A stretch of DNA of 64,000 nt from Mageeibacillus indolicus UPII9-5 (GTDB lineage Bacteria; Bacillota; Clostridia; Saccharofermentanales; Fastidiosipilaceae). Under the pieces are notes generated by a model. The model did no database searches. It was not told where the DNA came from and saw only the letters and a list, made by a program, of their open reading frames with translations. Where the stretch lies: assembly GCF_000025225.2 (NCBI RefSeq), contig NC_013895.2, forward strand, positions 372,001 through 436,000. Direction: 5' to 3'. The position numbers and the translations under genes are program-made. This document shows, piece after piece, positions 19,808 through 28,686 of this stretch (position 1 is its first letter; the number at the start of each line of letters is the position of its first letter).

Positions 19808-20781
19808 TAGGTTGACTCCTTTTTATTTACTTTGGCTGCGGCGGCATCTGAGGCAGCTGTCACAGCTGCGCCGGCTGAAGTGTCTGCGGCATCTGAGGCG
19901 GCCGTCACAGCTGCGCCGGCTGTACAATCACAATTATTGTGGTGGTGATGCCGGTCACAAATATCACAATGCACGGTCGAGCCGATTCCGGCCCAGGCGG
20001 GATTGAGATGACTGTGCGCCAAAACCTCATAACCGTATAACCGGCTGAGAAAATCAGCGGCCAGCGGTTCCGCCGTGTCGTGCTCAAAAAAGCCATCGGC
20101 ACCCATGCAAAGCAAGCGTTCCGTGTGAACCGTTACGGCACCGATATCGTGTGATACCAAAACGATTCCAACTCCGGCTTTTTGATTAAGCATATTTAAT
20201 AACTGGTATATTTCACCTTCGCTCTTCGCGTCAATCCCCACCGTTGGTTCATCGAGAAAAATAAGTTTGGGCTCATTTACCAAAACGCGGGCCAAAAAAA
20301 CCCTTTGCTGCTGCCCGCCGCTGAGATTGCCGATTAGCTGCCGGCGATAATCTTGCATGCCGACCAATTCCAGAGCTTCCTTCACGCGTTGACGATGCAC
20401 TGCTTTGGGACGACGCAGCAGGCCGATTTTGCTCCATAAGTTGGCCATGACGACTTCTTCTACCGTCCCCGGAAAAGCACTGTTAAACGAGGCCGCTTTT
20501 TGCGAGATATACCCGATTTGACTGCGGGAACGGCTTTCCCAATTTTCCTTGCCGAAACGAATTATTTTTCCTTCAGTAGGTGTTTCCAAGCCCAAAATCA
20601 ATTTTACCAAGGTGGATTTACCGGAACCGTTGGCCCCGATTAAACCGACGAACTCATTGGCATAAATGTCGAGATTAAGATGACGAAAAACTGGCTTTTC
20701 CCCGTAGCTAAAACCTAAATCACGAATTTGGATTACGGGTTCGCCTTTCCGTTTTATAGGATTGACGTCAGTTGCGGTCAT
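19807..20781 (-). CDS. znuC: Zinc/manganese ABC transporter ATP-binding protein
   Basis: A 324-residue ABC ATPase. Walker A is GANGSGKST (about 48-56), the signature LSGGQQQRV (about 153) and Walker B FLDEPTVGID. It powers metal uptake with ZnuB. The usual domain ends near residue 240. After that comes an extra tail with HSHLNP, CDICDRHHHHNNCDC and two copies of an Ala/Thr-rich AGAAVTAASDAA segment. The His/Cys cluster could be a metal sensor or store. The ATG sits behind GGAGG and overlaps prfC by 14 bases. The permease follows directly. Confidence 0.92.
   Translation of the reverse strand: MTATDVNPIKRKGEPVIQIRDLGFSYGEKPVFRHLNLDIYANEFVGLIGANGSGKSTLVKLILGLETPTEGKIIRFGKENWESRSRSQIGYISQKAASFNSAFPGTVEEVVMANLWSKIGLLRRPKAVHRQRVKEALELVGMQDYRRQLIGNLSGGQQQRVFLARVLVNEPKLIFLDEPTVGIDAKSEGEIYQLLNMLNQKAGVGIVLVSHDIGAVTVHTERLLCMGADGFFEHDTAEPLAADFLSRLYGYEVLAHSHLNPAWAGIGSTVHCDICDRHHHHNNCDCTAGAAVTAASDAADTSAGAAVTAASDAAAAKVNKKEST
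19841..19922. repeat. 45-bp-period duplication in the znuC tail
   Basis: Two 37-bp copies starting at 19841 and 19886 differ at about two positions. They encode the doubled Ala-rich segment of the ZnuC tail and look like a recent in-frame duplication. Confidence 0.8.
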
Positions 20782-22372
20782 TAATTTCCTCCAAAGCTAA
20801 AGCCTCATTTCGTTGTAAGGCCCAGTCTATGGCCCAGGGCGACTCAAACAAAATAACCGGTTGTTCTAAATAATCAAGTACGATCATGCTGGTGCTGGTG
20901 ATATTCCAAGTGTCAAGCGGCGGCAGAGTGTGCCCGGTTTTGGGAACAGCCCAACGTGCCAGACGATAGTTTAGCGTCTCGCGGCGAATGTCCACTTTGT
21001 ATTCATTTTTTAAGCGATGCTCCAAAATGTCGAACTGAAGCATTCCGACCACCCCAACGATAAAAGTTTCGGTTCCGATCGCTGGTTGCCTGTAGATTTG
21101 CACGGCACCTTCCTGCGCCAGTTGCTCCATGCCTTTCAAAAATTGCTTGCGCTTCAATGAATCTTTCGGGGCAATGCGGGCAAAATGTTCAGGCGGGAAA
21201 CTCGGTATGGCCTGGAATTTGATCGGCTTGTTGCCGGAATAGATGGTGTCTCCAATACGAAAATTACCTGGATCAAAAACTCCGATGATATCGCCGGCAT
21301 AAGCTTCACTGACTGCCGTCCGTTCTTGCGCCATAAGCTGCTGCGGTGCTGTCAGACGGATCGGTTTGCCGGTGCGTGCCAGCTTGACCTCCAAATCGGG
21401 GGTATATCGGCCGGAACAAAGTCGTATGAATGCCATCCGGTCACGATGATCAGGATTCATATTAGCTTGAATTTTAAATACGAAACCGGTTAGCTGTTCG
21501 TCGGTGGCGGCAATGACCCGATCAATCGCCTGTCGCTCGCCCGGCGGGGTGGCCATACGCAAAAATTCCCGCAAAAATGGTTCTACGCCGAAGTTAGTAA
21601 TTGCTGAACCGAAGAAAAGCGGGGTCAGCTCACCTTTACGCACTCGGTCTAAATCGAGGCTATCGCCGGCGATATCCAGCAACTCAATATCTTCCTTAAG
21701 TTTAGCTAGATGCTCAGGGGTTATAATCGAACGGCAGGTTTCATCCTTCAATGACAAGGTGGAATTTGTAACCTTGCTTGCGCCGTGATCTCCTTTGGCA
21801 TTGAACAGTTCGACTGTTTCATTCAGGCGATTGTAAACCCCTTGAAAATCACCGTCCGTGCCGATTGGCCAGTTAATAGGGATGGAGAAGATGCCGAGAA
21901 CCTTTTCAAGCTCATCCATCAACTCAAAAGGGGATTTAGCCGCGCGATCCATCTTATTGACAAACGTAAATATAGGAATTCCGCGCAGACGACATACCTG
22001 AAAAAGTTTAATGGTTTGCGGTTCGACACCTTTGGCTCCATCTATCAGCATGACGGCCGCATCAGCAGCGCATAGAGTGCGATAAGTGTCCTCAGAGAAA
22101 TCTTGATGCCCGGGGGTATCAAGTATGTTTATATTGTAACCGTTGTACGAAAATTGCATAACGGAAGAAGTTACCGAAATTCCCCGCTGTTTTTCAATTT
22201 CCATCCAGTCGGAAGTGGCATGCCGATTGGCTTTGCGCGCTTTAACGCTGCCGGCCAAATGAATTGCTCCGCCATAGAGCAACAATTTCTCCGTCAGAGT
22301 AGTTTTACCGGCATCAGGGTGGGAAATAATGGCGAAGGTGCGACGCTTTGCCACGGCATCTTTTAGTTGCAT
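20768..22372 (-). CDS. prfC: Peptide chain release factor 3
   Basis: A 534-residue translational GTPase that removes RF1/RF2 from the ribosome after termination. G1 is SHPDAGKTT (about 17-25), switch I contains QRGISVTSS (about 61-69), G3 is DTPGHQDF (about 86) and G4 is NKMDR (about 141). The C-terminal domains are full length. It heads the operon with the zinc transporter, overlapping znuC by 14 bases; the functional link is unclear. A good extended -10 promoter lies about 60 bases upstream. Confidence 0.95.
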   Translation of the reverse strand: MQLKDAVAKRRTFAIISHPDAGKTTLTEKLLLYGGAIHLAGSVKARKANRHATSDWMEIEKQRGISVTSSVMQFSYNGYNINILDTPGHQDFSEDTYRTLCAADAAVMLIDGAKGVEPQTIKLFQVCRLRGIPIFTFVNKMDRAAKSPFELMDELEKVLGIFSIPINWPIGTDGDFQGVYNRLNETVELFNAKGDHGASKVTNSTLSLKDETCRSIITPEHLAKLKEDIELLDIAGDSLDLDRVRKGELTPLFFGSAITNFGVEPFLREFLRMATPPGERQAIDRVIAATDEQLTGFVFKIQANMNPDHRDRMAFIRLCSGRYTPDLEVKLARTGKPIRLTAPQQLMAQERTAVSEAYAGDIIGVFDPGNFRIGDTIYSGNKPIKFQAIPSFPPEHFARIAPKDSLKRKQFLKGMEQLAQEGAVQIYRQPAIGTETFIVGVVGMLQFDILEHRLKNEYKVDIRRETLNYRLARWAVPKTGHTLPPLDTWNITSTSMIVLDYLEQPVILFESPWAIDWALQRNEALALEEINDRN

Positions 22373-22428
22373 ATATACCTCATAATTAAAATAAATATCT
22401 CATTGCTAAATCAAAGTTTCAGCTGTAT

Positions 22429-22437
22429 ATTATACCA
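22429..22437 (-). promoter_or_regulatory. Extended -10 promoter of prfC operon
   Basis: On the minus strand TGG-TATAAT lies 57 bases before the prfC ATG. No good -35 box is needed with an extended -10. No clear Zur operator was seen between it and the ATG. Confidence 0.5.
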
Positions 22438-22565
22438 TATAGATACCGTTTGGGATAACACATACCTCGTTTATTGTCACGTTTGACAATTAGATGAGGG
22501 GAACTGTCGAAACTTACGAAACTTTAAAACTGCACACGATTCGAGGTGCTAAATGGAGGGAAACC

Positions 22566-23201
22566 ATGGAAAATAATTTAGGTAATGATACAGGAAGATC
22601 CAACACTTCAACTGATCAGTTTAACGGCGTGAATACCGTAGTTGGTGCCGACTCGCAATTCAATAAAGCTGGCAACTGCTATGACAATAATACCGCCAAG
22701 GTTTGTTTGACCATTGGCTCGATTTACCAATTGGTTGTCGGAGTGTTAGGAGTAGTTGTTGTTTTAATCGGGTCGCTTGGTGCAATTTATTTGCGTTCTA
22801 TAAGCGAATTTGACGAGATCGAAAAATATCTGCCGGGAGATGTGATTGGTCGCGTATTTCAAAGTGAGAAATTTCAGCCGTCTGCTGGAGCAGCTTTTAC
22901 CAATATTATAAGTTGGATAATTTTCTGCTTCGTCGGATTGCTGTTCGTTCTGACGATTTTCCGCCTTTGGTTCGGTATCCAAGGTCTGCGGCGGCGTGTT
23001 GGAAATAAAGGCAGAACAATGGTTATGGTATTCGGTATCATACTGTGCGTGTTTTCTGTGATTAATCTGCTACGGATTAGCTTTGGAGCCGGTTTTGTAA
23101 TTGTAGATCTTGCATTTAATGTTGTTTATTTGATCGGAGCCGTCATACAGTACAATGCGTACAAGAACAAGCGTAGAAATATTACTATAACTGTAGAATA
23201 G
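22566..23201 (+). CDS. Four-span membrane protein, unknown
   Basis: A 211-residue membrane protein. The start at 22566 is chosen because GGAGGG stands just before this ATG; an earlier in-frame ATG lacks a site. About 40 polar, Asn/Ser-rich residues come first, followed by four hydrophobic helices near 45-72, 105-132, 148-168 and 175-198. There are no catalytic motifs. It stands alone, divergent from prfC and 120 bp before yebC. The function cannot be told from sequence. Confidence 0.6.
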   Translation: MENNLGNDTGRSNTSTDQFNGVNTVVGADSQFNKAGNCYDNNTAKVCLTIGSIYQLVVGVLGVVVVLIGSLGAIYLRSISEFDEIEKYLPGDVIGRVFQSEKFQPSAGAAFTNIISWIIFCFVGLLFVLTIFRLWFGIQGLRRRVGNKGRTMVMVFGIILCVFSVINLLRISFGAGFVIVDLAFNVVYLIGAVIQYNAYKNKRRNITITVE

Positions 23202-23322
23202 TGCTGGGCGTTGGAAATTAGCGTTACGTGCGTTCTGCGTCGGCTTGGGTATCTTTTAATCTGCGCTTGAAAATGTTAGAATAAAAAATACTTTGCAAGT
23301 TCGTATCTTTAAGGAGGAAATT

Positions 23323-24048
23323 ATGTCAGGCCATTCTAAGTGGAATAATATTAAGAGAAAAAAGGGCGCAGCCGATGCCCAAAAAGGTGCACTGTTTACT
23401 AAAATAGGGCGCGAAATACAAGTCGCCGTTAAATCCGGAGGGCCTGATCCGAATTCCAACAGCAAGTTAAAAGATATTATCGCCAAAGCAAAGATGAACA
23501 ATATGCCGAATGATAATATTCAACGCAGTATTAATAAGGCGGCAGGCATAGGTTCCGACACCAATTATGAGGAAATTTCCTATGAGGGCTATGGACCGGC
23601 TGGAGTTGCCGTAATTGTGGAAGCCTTGACTGACAATCGTAACCGTACCGCCGCAGATGTGCGCCATTTGTTCGACAAATTCGGCGGCAATATGGGAACC
23701 ACCGGTTGCGTGTCATTTATGTTCAATAAAAAAGGCGAAATAATTATTTCGCGTGAAGAATACCCGGATGAAGAGGCTGTTTTGGAAAAAGCTTTGGAAG
23801 CCGGGGCGGCAGATTTTGTCCCGGAAGATGATGTCTATGTTGTTTATACGGCCCCGGAGGATTACGATGCGGTAATGGCCGATTTGCAGGCAGCTGGAAT
23901 TGAGTTTGAGGATGCTAATTTAGGCCCGGTTGCTGATACCAAGGTTACCGTAGATGATCCGGAGGTCGCTGAACAACTTGAGAAATTGATTGAAGGCCTG
24001 GAAGAACACGACGACGTAATGGCTGTGTATCATAACTGGGATAACTGA
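23323..24048 (+). CDS. yebC: YebC/TACO1-family protein
   Basis: A 241-residue protein of the YebC family, starting MSGHSKWNNIKRKKGAADA and matching family length. The family includes regulators that bind DNA and ribosome-associated factors that ease translation of proline stretches. A perfect AAGGAGG lies 6 bases before the ATG, so the ORF extension upstream is not used. The C-terminal half is acidic (EEYPDEEAVLEKALEAGAAD). The P-loop/Asp23 gene follows after 42 bp and may share the transcript. Confidence 0.93.
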   Translation: MSGHSKWNNIKRKKGAADAQKGALFTKIGREIQVAVKSGGPDPNSNSKLKDIIAKAKMNNMPNDNIQRSINKAAGIGSDTNYEEISYEGYGPAGVAVIVEALTDNRNRTAADVRHLFDKFGGNMGTTGCVSFMFNKKGEIIISREEYPDEEAVLEKALEAGAADFVPEDDVYVVYTAPEDYDAVMADLQAAGIEFEDANLGPVADTKVTVDDPEVAEQLEKLIEGLEEHDDVMAVYHNWDN

Positions 24049-24090
24049 TATTGTTTTACCGTGTGAACGAAGCGACATAACGGATACTAT

Positions 24091-25308
24091 ATGGGGTTGC
24101 GAATTGATAATTGGCGAAAATTATGGTTTAGCAGACAGGCAGACGGCAAAACTGACGACAAGGAGGCTCTGTCAAGCCTGCAAAATGCCTTAAGCACGAC
24201 CGAACCTGAGAAATCGGATGTGCCGACTGAGCCCAATTCGGAAAAAAACAATCTCTTTGCATCGCTCAAGCTGGATCCGCCAAAAAACAGCCAGAATCCA
24301 AGCCTTACCCCGATTGAACGGTGGGCCAATATTATTAACCAACGACATAATTTGTCTGCAGAGCGGTTGCGTGAACAGGTTACTTCTCTGCTGGCTTCGA
24401 TAAAGGTTGTGGCATTTGTCGGCCCGTCCGGAACTGGTAAGTCAACTCGTGCGATAGAAGTGGCCAATCAGAATAACATCGATTATTTTATTGACGATGG
24501 GTTGCTCATCCATGGCAGCAGAATTTTGTGCGGCACATCCGCTAAAAGAGCGCTCACCCGTTTGCAATCGGTAAGACAGGCGATTTTTTTAGATCAAACT
24601 CAGGCGGAAAACATGCGCCGAGCCTTGGCTCAGCACAATCCGCCTGTTTTAATGATTCTCGGGACTTCGGACGCGATGCTTGATAAAATTTGTACCAACC
24701 TTTGGCTCAACAAACCGTCCAGGTACATAAGAATTGAAGATTTTACCACGGCAGAGGAACGTTATCAGGCTAAACAGACGCGTTTGCGGGCCGGGCAGCA
24801 CACCATTCCGGTTCCCAGCATGGAAATAAAGCACGAGTTCAACGGCTATTTTTCGGCTTCGCTGAACAAAATAAAACGGCGCTGGGACCGTGGCCGAGAC
24901 GGCGGGCGTGAATTGCTCCCGATGATGGAAGAAAACGCAAAAACTGTGGTGCGGCCTACCTTTTCTGGGTTGGGATCATATTCGATTTCAGATGAAGCTA
25001 TTCATTCTATGGCCATGATTATTTTGCGCAAGGTGGCCGGTGTCGCGGAGGTTTCTGCTTTTCACCTGCAGAAGGAACCCTATGGTATTGTCTTGAAATT
25101 GGAGATTTCTTTGCAATACGGTTATAACGCCCAAAATACCATGCGCGAAATTCAAGTGATTTTGGCTTCTGAAATAGAAAAATTGACCTCAATAAATGTT
25201 ATGACCGTGCATGTTAAGGCGACAAGAGTGGTAAAACCAAAGAAAACATATATAACTGCGCCAAGGGACGACGGCAGCAAACTTAAAGAGGAACGCTATA
25301 ATGCTTAA
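24091..25308 (+). CDS. P-loop NTPase fused to an Asp23/Gls24-like domain
   Basis: A 405-residue protein with two parts. After a polar N-terminus (1-90) comes a nucleotide-binding domain with Walker A GPSGTGKST (about 110-118), then FIDDGLLIHG and AIFLDQTQAE, resembling small-molecule-kinase P-loops. Residues about 285-390 (YSISDEAIHSMAMIILRK... VMTVHVKATRVV) resemble the Asp23/Gls24 envelope-stress domain. The combination is unusual. The next gene starts inside its last codons (8-bp overlap), so they are coupled. The nucleotide substrate and partner are unknown; membrane-associated stress sensing is only a guess from Asp23 relatives. Confidence 0.7.
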   Translation: MGLRIDNWRKLWFSRQADGKTDDKEALSSLQNALSTTEPEKSDVPTEPNSEKNNLFASLKLDPPKNSQNPSLTPIERWANIINQRHNLSAERLREQVTSLLASIKVVAFVGPSGTGKSTRAIEVANQNNIDYFIDDGLLIHGSRILCGTSAKRALTRLQSVRQAIFLDQTQAENMRRALAQHNPPVLMILGTSDAMLDKICTNLWLNKPSRYIRIEDFTTAEERYQAKQTRLRAGQHTIPVPSMEIKHEFNGYFSASLNKIKRRWDRGRDGGRELLPMMEENAKTVVRPTFSGLGSYSISDEAIHSMAMIILRKVAGVAEVSAFHLQKEPYGIVLKLEISLQYGYNAQNTMREIQVILASEIEKLTSINVMTVHVKATRVVKPKKTYITAPRDDGSKLKEERYNA

Positions 25309-25699
25309 TATCCAATCCGTTCGTAAGCTGATTGTGGACATAACCTTTTTTCGCAAGGGAACAACGCAGGTTGAGTTCAATTTTGTCGACGATTTGATTA
25401 TTTGGCAGGAAAGTACGCGCTGGACGCGTAATTTTACTAGGTCGTTTAACAGGGCTGAGCAAGAACGGATTAAAAATGCTCTCTGTGAGGCTGATTTGAC
25501 GAAATGGCACAATTTTTATCCATCTCAGTCGATAGTGGAAGGGCCGGGGGAATACAATAGACTTTGGCATTTGAGCTTGACAGAAGGGGACGGAACGACT
25601 TTCGTCGCTGCCGGTAAGGACAGTTTCCCACGTGGCTTTGAATTGTTGTCCACGATCATCGGGGATTTGTGCCATCAGCTGTTCACGGTTATGGACTGA
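25301..25699 (+). CDS. Hypothetical protein coupled to P-loop/Asp23 gene
   Basis: A 132-residue soluble protein, no recognised domain. It opens with MLNIQSVRKLIVDITFFRKG and contains several aromatic residues (WQESTRWTRNF, FYPSQSIVE), suggesting a compact alpha/beta fold. Its ATG lies in the last codons of the preceding gene, and its TGA overlaps the ATG of the Smr gene. All three are therefore translated as a block. Its function probably relates to those neighbours. Confidence 0.65.
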   Translation: MLNIQSVRKLIVDITFFRKGTTQVEFNFVDDLIIWQESTRWTRNFTRSFNRAEQERIKNALCEADLTKWHNFYPSQSIVEGPGEYNRLWHLSLTEGDGTTFVAAGKDSFPRGFELLSTIIGDLCHQLFTVMD

Positions 25700-26043
25700 T
25701 GCGAATCATTACGGTTAATATTAAGCAGACTTTGCCGACAGTGTCCAAAGCGATGTTGATCTTGCAGGGCGAACTTTCATCGGCGCGGCGGCTGGGCGTG
25801 CAGGTGATCAAAATTGTGCATGGCTACGGCTCGACCGGCAATGGAGGTGGCATAAAAAAAGCTACTCACGCATTTCTTATGGCAGCTGTCAAAAATGGCC
25901 GAATCAAAGGATGGTGCGCGGGGGAAAATTTTTCCTCCGGCACGATTGATGGGCAAAAACTACTCAGAATATATCCGGAGCTGAAAAAAGATAGCGACTA
26001 TGGACGTCAAAATGATGGCGTTTCCATAGTCGTTTTGCGTTGA
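25699..26043 (+). CDS. Smr-domain protein
   Basis: A 114-residue protein consisting of one Smr (small MutS-related) domain. The core is VIKIVHGYGSTGNGGGIKKA at about 35-54, with the HGxG loop used by Smr nucleases. Stand-alone Smr domains nick branched DNA or act on RNA in collided-ribosome rescue. The start is the ATG overlapping the stop of the previous gene (TGATG). A terminator hairpin is built into its last codons. Confidence 0.75.
   Translation: MRIITVNIKQTLPTVSKAMLILQGELSSARRLGVQVIKIVHGYGSTGNGGGIKKATHAFLMAAVKNGRIKGWCAGENFSSGTIDGQKLLRIYPELKKDSDYGRQNDGVSIVVLR
25995..26036 (+). terminator. Terminator inside the end of the Smr gene
   Basis: A perfect 10-bp stem (CGACTATGGA/TCCATAGTCG) followed by TTTT sits in the last 15 codons of the Smr gene, ending the transcript just at the stop. 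Confidence 0.65.
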
Positions 26044-26084
26044 ACTGGTGAATAGATGTTTTTTATAAAAGCACATCAATAAAA

Positions 26085-26930
26085 CTAGGGGTTAAACCAG
26101 CCGAGATAGGTGTTAAAAACGCCCAGCCACATGCTGAAACCGATGATGACTAATAGTATTCCGGCTATGACTTGGATCTTATTCAGATTACGCCGAATGA
26201 ATTGCAAGGCGGTCTTTAATTTTTGTAAAAATATCGCGAATAGCAAAAAAGGCAAGCCCAAGCCAAGCGAGAACACCGCCAGCATAAACCCGCCCTGCCA
26301 CGCTGTAGAACTGTTGGCACTGAGAGCTAAGGCTGAGGCTAACCAGGTGAATAGGCAAGGCGTCCAGCCGGCACAGAAAGCGAATCCAAAAACGAAACTG
26401 CTGAAAAAATGCAGTTCGCCGTTCGCCGCTTTGCGACTGACGGTTTGCCGAAAACTTGCGCCCGTTTTCGTCTCGCTTGCTGCGGTTCCGGCAGCTAACT
26501 GAGCTGATGCGACGGACGGAGCGGCTGTGCCGTCAGCATCGGCCGCTGCCAAATTATTTTGTTGCCTGGGCCGCCGCCAAGCATTGCCCAGGAAAGTTTT
26601 CAAAGATTCGGATATTTTTTGCCGCGCCTCCAATATTTTGACATTGTTTTGTCCTAAATAGTACAAGCCGAGTAAAATAATAAAGATTCCACCGACCTGA
26701 GTTAAGCTACCGCGATGCGACTGTAAGGCTCGTCCGAGCGCGGTAGATGTCGCCCCCAAAGCAATGAAAATAGTTGAAAATCCGGCGATGAACCCCAAAG
26801 TATTGATGACAGTCTGTTTAGTTCCGGAAAGACCGTCTCCAGCCAAATAGGCGAGATAAATCGGCAATAGGGGCAAAATGCAGGGCGACACAAAGGATAA
26901 AACTCCTTCAATAAATAAAAGCGGATACAT
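26085..26930 (-). CDS. ccdA: CcdA-type thiol-disulfide membrane transporter
   Basis: A 281-residue multi-span protein of the CcdA/DsbD family, which carries reducing power from cytosolic thioredoxin across the membrane. The redox cysteines lie in SFVSPCILPLLP (first span) and FCAGWTPCLF (about 190). Six or more hydrophobic helices are visible. An Ala/Thr-rich loop (about 120-160) between the halves is longer than usual. It follows the TlpA-like gene with a one-base overlap and trxA further upstream, forming a complete electron relay. Confidence 0.88.
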   Translation of the reverse strand: MYPLLFIEGVLSFVSPCILPLLPIYLAYLAGDGLSGTKQTVINTLGFIAGFSTIFIALGATSTALGRALQSHRGSLTQVGGIFIILLGLYYLGQNNVKILEARQKISESLKTFLGNAWRRPRQQNNLAAADADGTAAPSVASAQLAAGTAASETKTGASFRQTVSRKAANGELHFFSSFVFGFAFCAGWTPCLFTWLASALALSANSSTAWQGGFMLAVFSLGLGLPFLLFAIFLQKLKTALQFIRRNLNKIQVIAGILLVIIGFSMWLGVFNTYLGWFNP

Positions 26931-27553
26931 TACTTGGCCAATTCTCCTTCAATAATTTTTTCGAGCAGATCACCCGGCATAGCTCCCACGTGAACATAAT
27001 ACGGCTTGGTTTGTTCGGTGTAAGGTGCAATTGAAATCAAGCGTCCATCTTTATTGAAAATTAAGGTTACCGGCAGCCCGGGCAATCCAATAGAATTAAA
27101 CATTTGCCCTTGCAAGTCAAAAAAGAGGGGCAACCCGAAACCTTTGGCCTTCATGTAATTTTTGGCCTTTTCGACAGTTTCCCGCTGTCCATCAACCACC
27201 GCCACTGGCAGGAACTGAACTTGACTGTTACTTTTGTATTTTTCGTACAGCTTATTGAAATCGGGCATTTCCGCATCGCAGACAGAGCACCATGAGGCCC
27301 AAAAATTGAGTATGACCACTTTGCCCTTATATTCCGACAAATGTTTTACTGTATTTTCTACATCGCTGAAAAACATGTCTGGCGGATCGAGTGGTTTTCC
27401 GGCAGCGGCATCAGCTTGCATGGCTGCTTCCGATGAACCGGGAGCGGCGGCGCTCGGCGGAGTTACCGTATTGTTGCGATAATAGTAGTATCCGGAGCCG
27501 AAAATAAATAAAATGAAAATCACGAGAATCAGGTATTTTATTTGTCTACGCAT
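26930..27553 (-). CDS. Membrane-anchored TlpA/ResA-like thioredoxin
   Basis: A 207-residue protein with an N-terminal membrane anchor (about 5-25, YLILVIFILFIFGSGYYYY) and an extracytoplasmic thioredoxin fold. The active site is WASWCSVC (about 84-91), preceded by NF and followed by DAEMPDF. Proteins of this type receive electrons from CcdA and reduce exported disulfides, as in cytochrome c maturation or envelope protein repair. It lies between trxA and ccdA on the same strand. Confidence 0.88.
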   Translation of the reverse strand: MRRQIKYLILVIFILFIFGSGYYYYRNNTVTPPSAAAPGSSEAAMQADAAAGKPLDPPDMFFSDVENTVKHLSEYKGKVVILNFWASWCSVCDAEMPDFNKLYEKYKSNSQVQFLPVAVVDGQRETVEKAKNYMKAKGFGLPLFFDLQGQMFNSIGLPGLPVTLIFNKDGRLISIAPYTEQTKPYYVHVGAMPGDLLEKIIEGELAK

Positions 27554-27613
27554 AACAATCCTTTATAAAAATTTAGCCGGCAAAATGTTGCCGGCTGTCG
27601 GTATCAGGCAAAA

Positions 27614-27928
27614 TTATAGAGCTGCTTCAATTGCATTAACCAAAGCATCTGCTTGTTGTAAACCGATTTTTTTGAAAACAGGTTGGCCAGCTTTGAAAAA
27701 AATCATGGTAGGGACCGACATAATGCCGAATTTTACAGCCAATTCGTTAGCTTGATCAATATCGATTTTTACCACGTTGGCTTTGCCTTCAACTCTGGCG
27801 GCAACTTTTTCAAGAATGGGGGCTAGCATTTTGCAGGGACCGCACCATTCTGCATAAAAATCAACCAATACCGGCAATTTTGAATTAAGAACTTCGGTTT
27901 CAAATTCGTCTTGTTTTAAAATTCTCAT
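27614..27928 (-). CDS. trxA: Thioredoxin
   Basis: A 104-residue cytosolic thioredoxin of normal length with the active site AEWCGPCKM (about 28-36) and the cis-proline loop MSVPTMIFF. It is reduced by TrxB (14242 in this window) and can pass electrons to CcdA and then the TlpA-like protein. AAGGAG lies 7 bases before the ATG. A gap of 60 bases separates it from the TlpA-like gene. Confidence 0.95.
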   Translation of the reverse strand: MRILKQDEFETEVLNSKLPVLVDFYAEWCGPCKMLAPILEKVAARVEGKANVVKIDIDQANELAVKFGIMSVPTMIFFKAGQPVFKKIGLQQADALVNAIEAAL

Positions 27929-28197
27929 AATTATCTCCTTAAGCTATGATAAGGATATTTATTTTATATCCAATACTGTCTATTATAATTGTTTGCTAAA
28001 TGAAAAAAAGTCTTATTGTTACAGAAACGGTTATTTTAACGCTAAATTTACAAATCTATGGCGGGCTATATTGAACCTTGTGGCAGACACGGAAACCGTT
28101 CCTTGTTATACTGAAAGTGATTTAAACAGCTGCTCGTTTTCAAGTGGCGGGGATATAATCATATAATCAGCCGAAAATAATCTGCGGGAGGAAGGCC

Positions 28198-28680
28198 GTG
28201 CGTAGTAGTGATTTAACGGTAGGATGCATTTTTTTGGTCGCTTGCTGTGGTTTAGGCGCGTTCGCTTCCGTTACGCAATCTGACGGCCGCTCCTATTTTA
28301 TTGCGTTGGTCGTCGTCTTGCTGGCGGCTGACCTTTTCATGCTAGGCCGTGGCTTGGTGCGTCTGTTGATCACACGAAAATTTTATAATGAGTGTTTCGA
28401 CTTATGGAACGGTTTTCAGTTAAAGCAGTTTGTTTTTTTACTAGGTTCAAGTGTCTTGTATCCGTTCGGTGCCTATTTGTTCGGATTTTATTTGGCCGGA
28501 CTTGTGTATGCCTTCGCCGTGATCCATCATTTTAAAGGTGTGGCCAAGTGGGAGCGCGGGACATTGATTTTACTTCTACCGGTAATATATTTGATTACTA
28601 CCGCTTTGAACAGGCCTTTGCCGGCCGGAGAAATAACCGGTTATTTGTTTAAGTGTGTAGAGCGGCAATTCGGAGGTTGA
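28198..28680 (+). CDS. TctB-like small membrane subunit
   Basis: A 160-residue membrane protein with four hydrophobic helices (about 5-22, 32-52, 78-108, 122-140). This is the size and span pattern of the TctB small subunit of tripartite tricarboxylate transporters. It starts with GTG behind GGGAGGAAGG. The TctA-like gene starts 6 bases after its stop, which supports the assignment more than sequence does. The solute-binding TctC is absent here. Confidence 0.65.
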   Translation: MRSSDLTVGCIFLVACCGLGAFASVTQSDGRSYFIALVVVLLAADLFMLGRGLVRLLITRKFYNECFDLWNGFQLKQFVFLLGSSVLYPFGAYLFGFYLAGLVYAFAVIHHFKGVAKWERGTLILLLPVIYLITTALNRPLPAGEITGYLFKCVERQFGG

Positions 28681-28686
28681 CGAACG

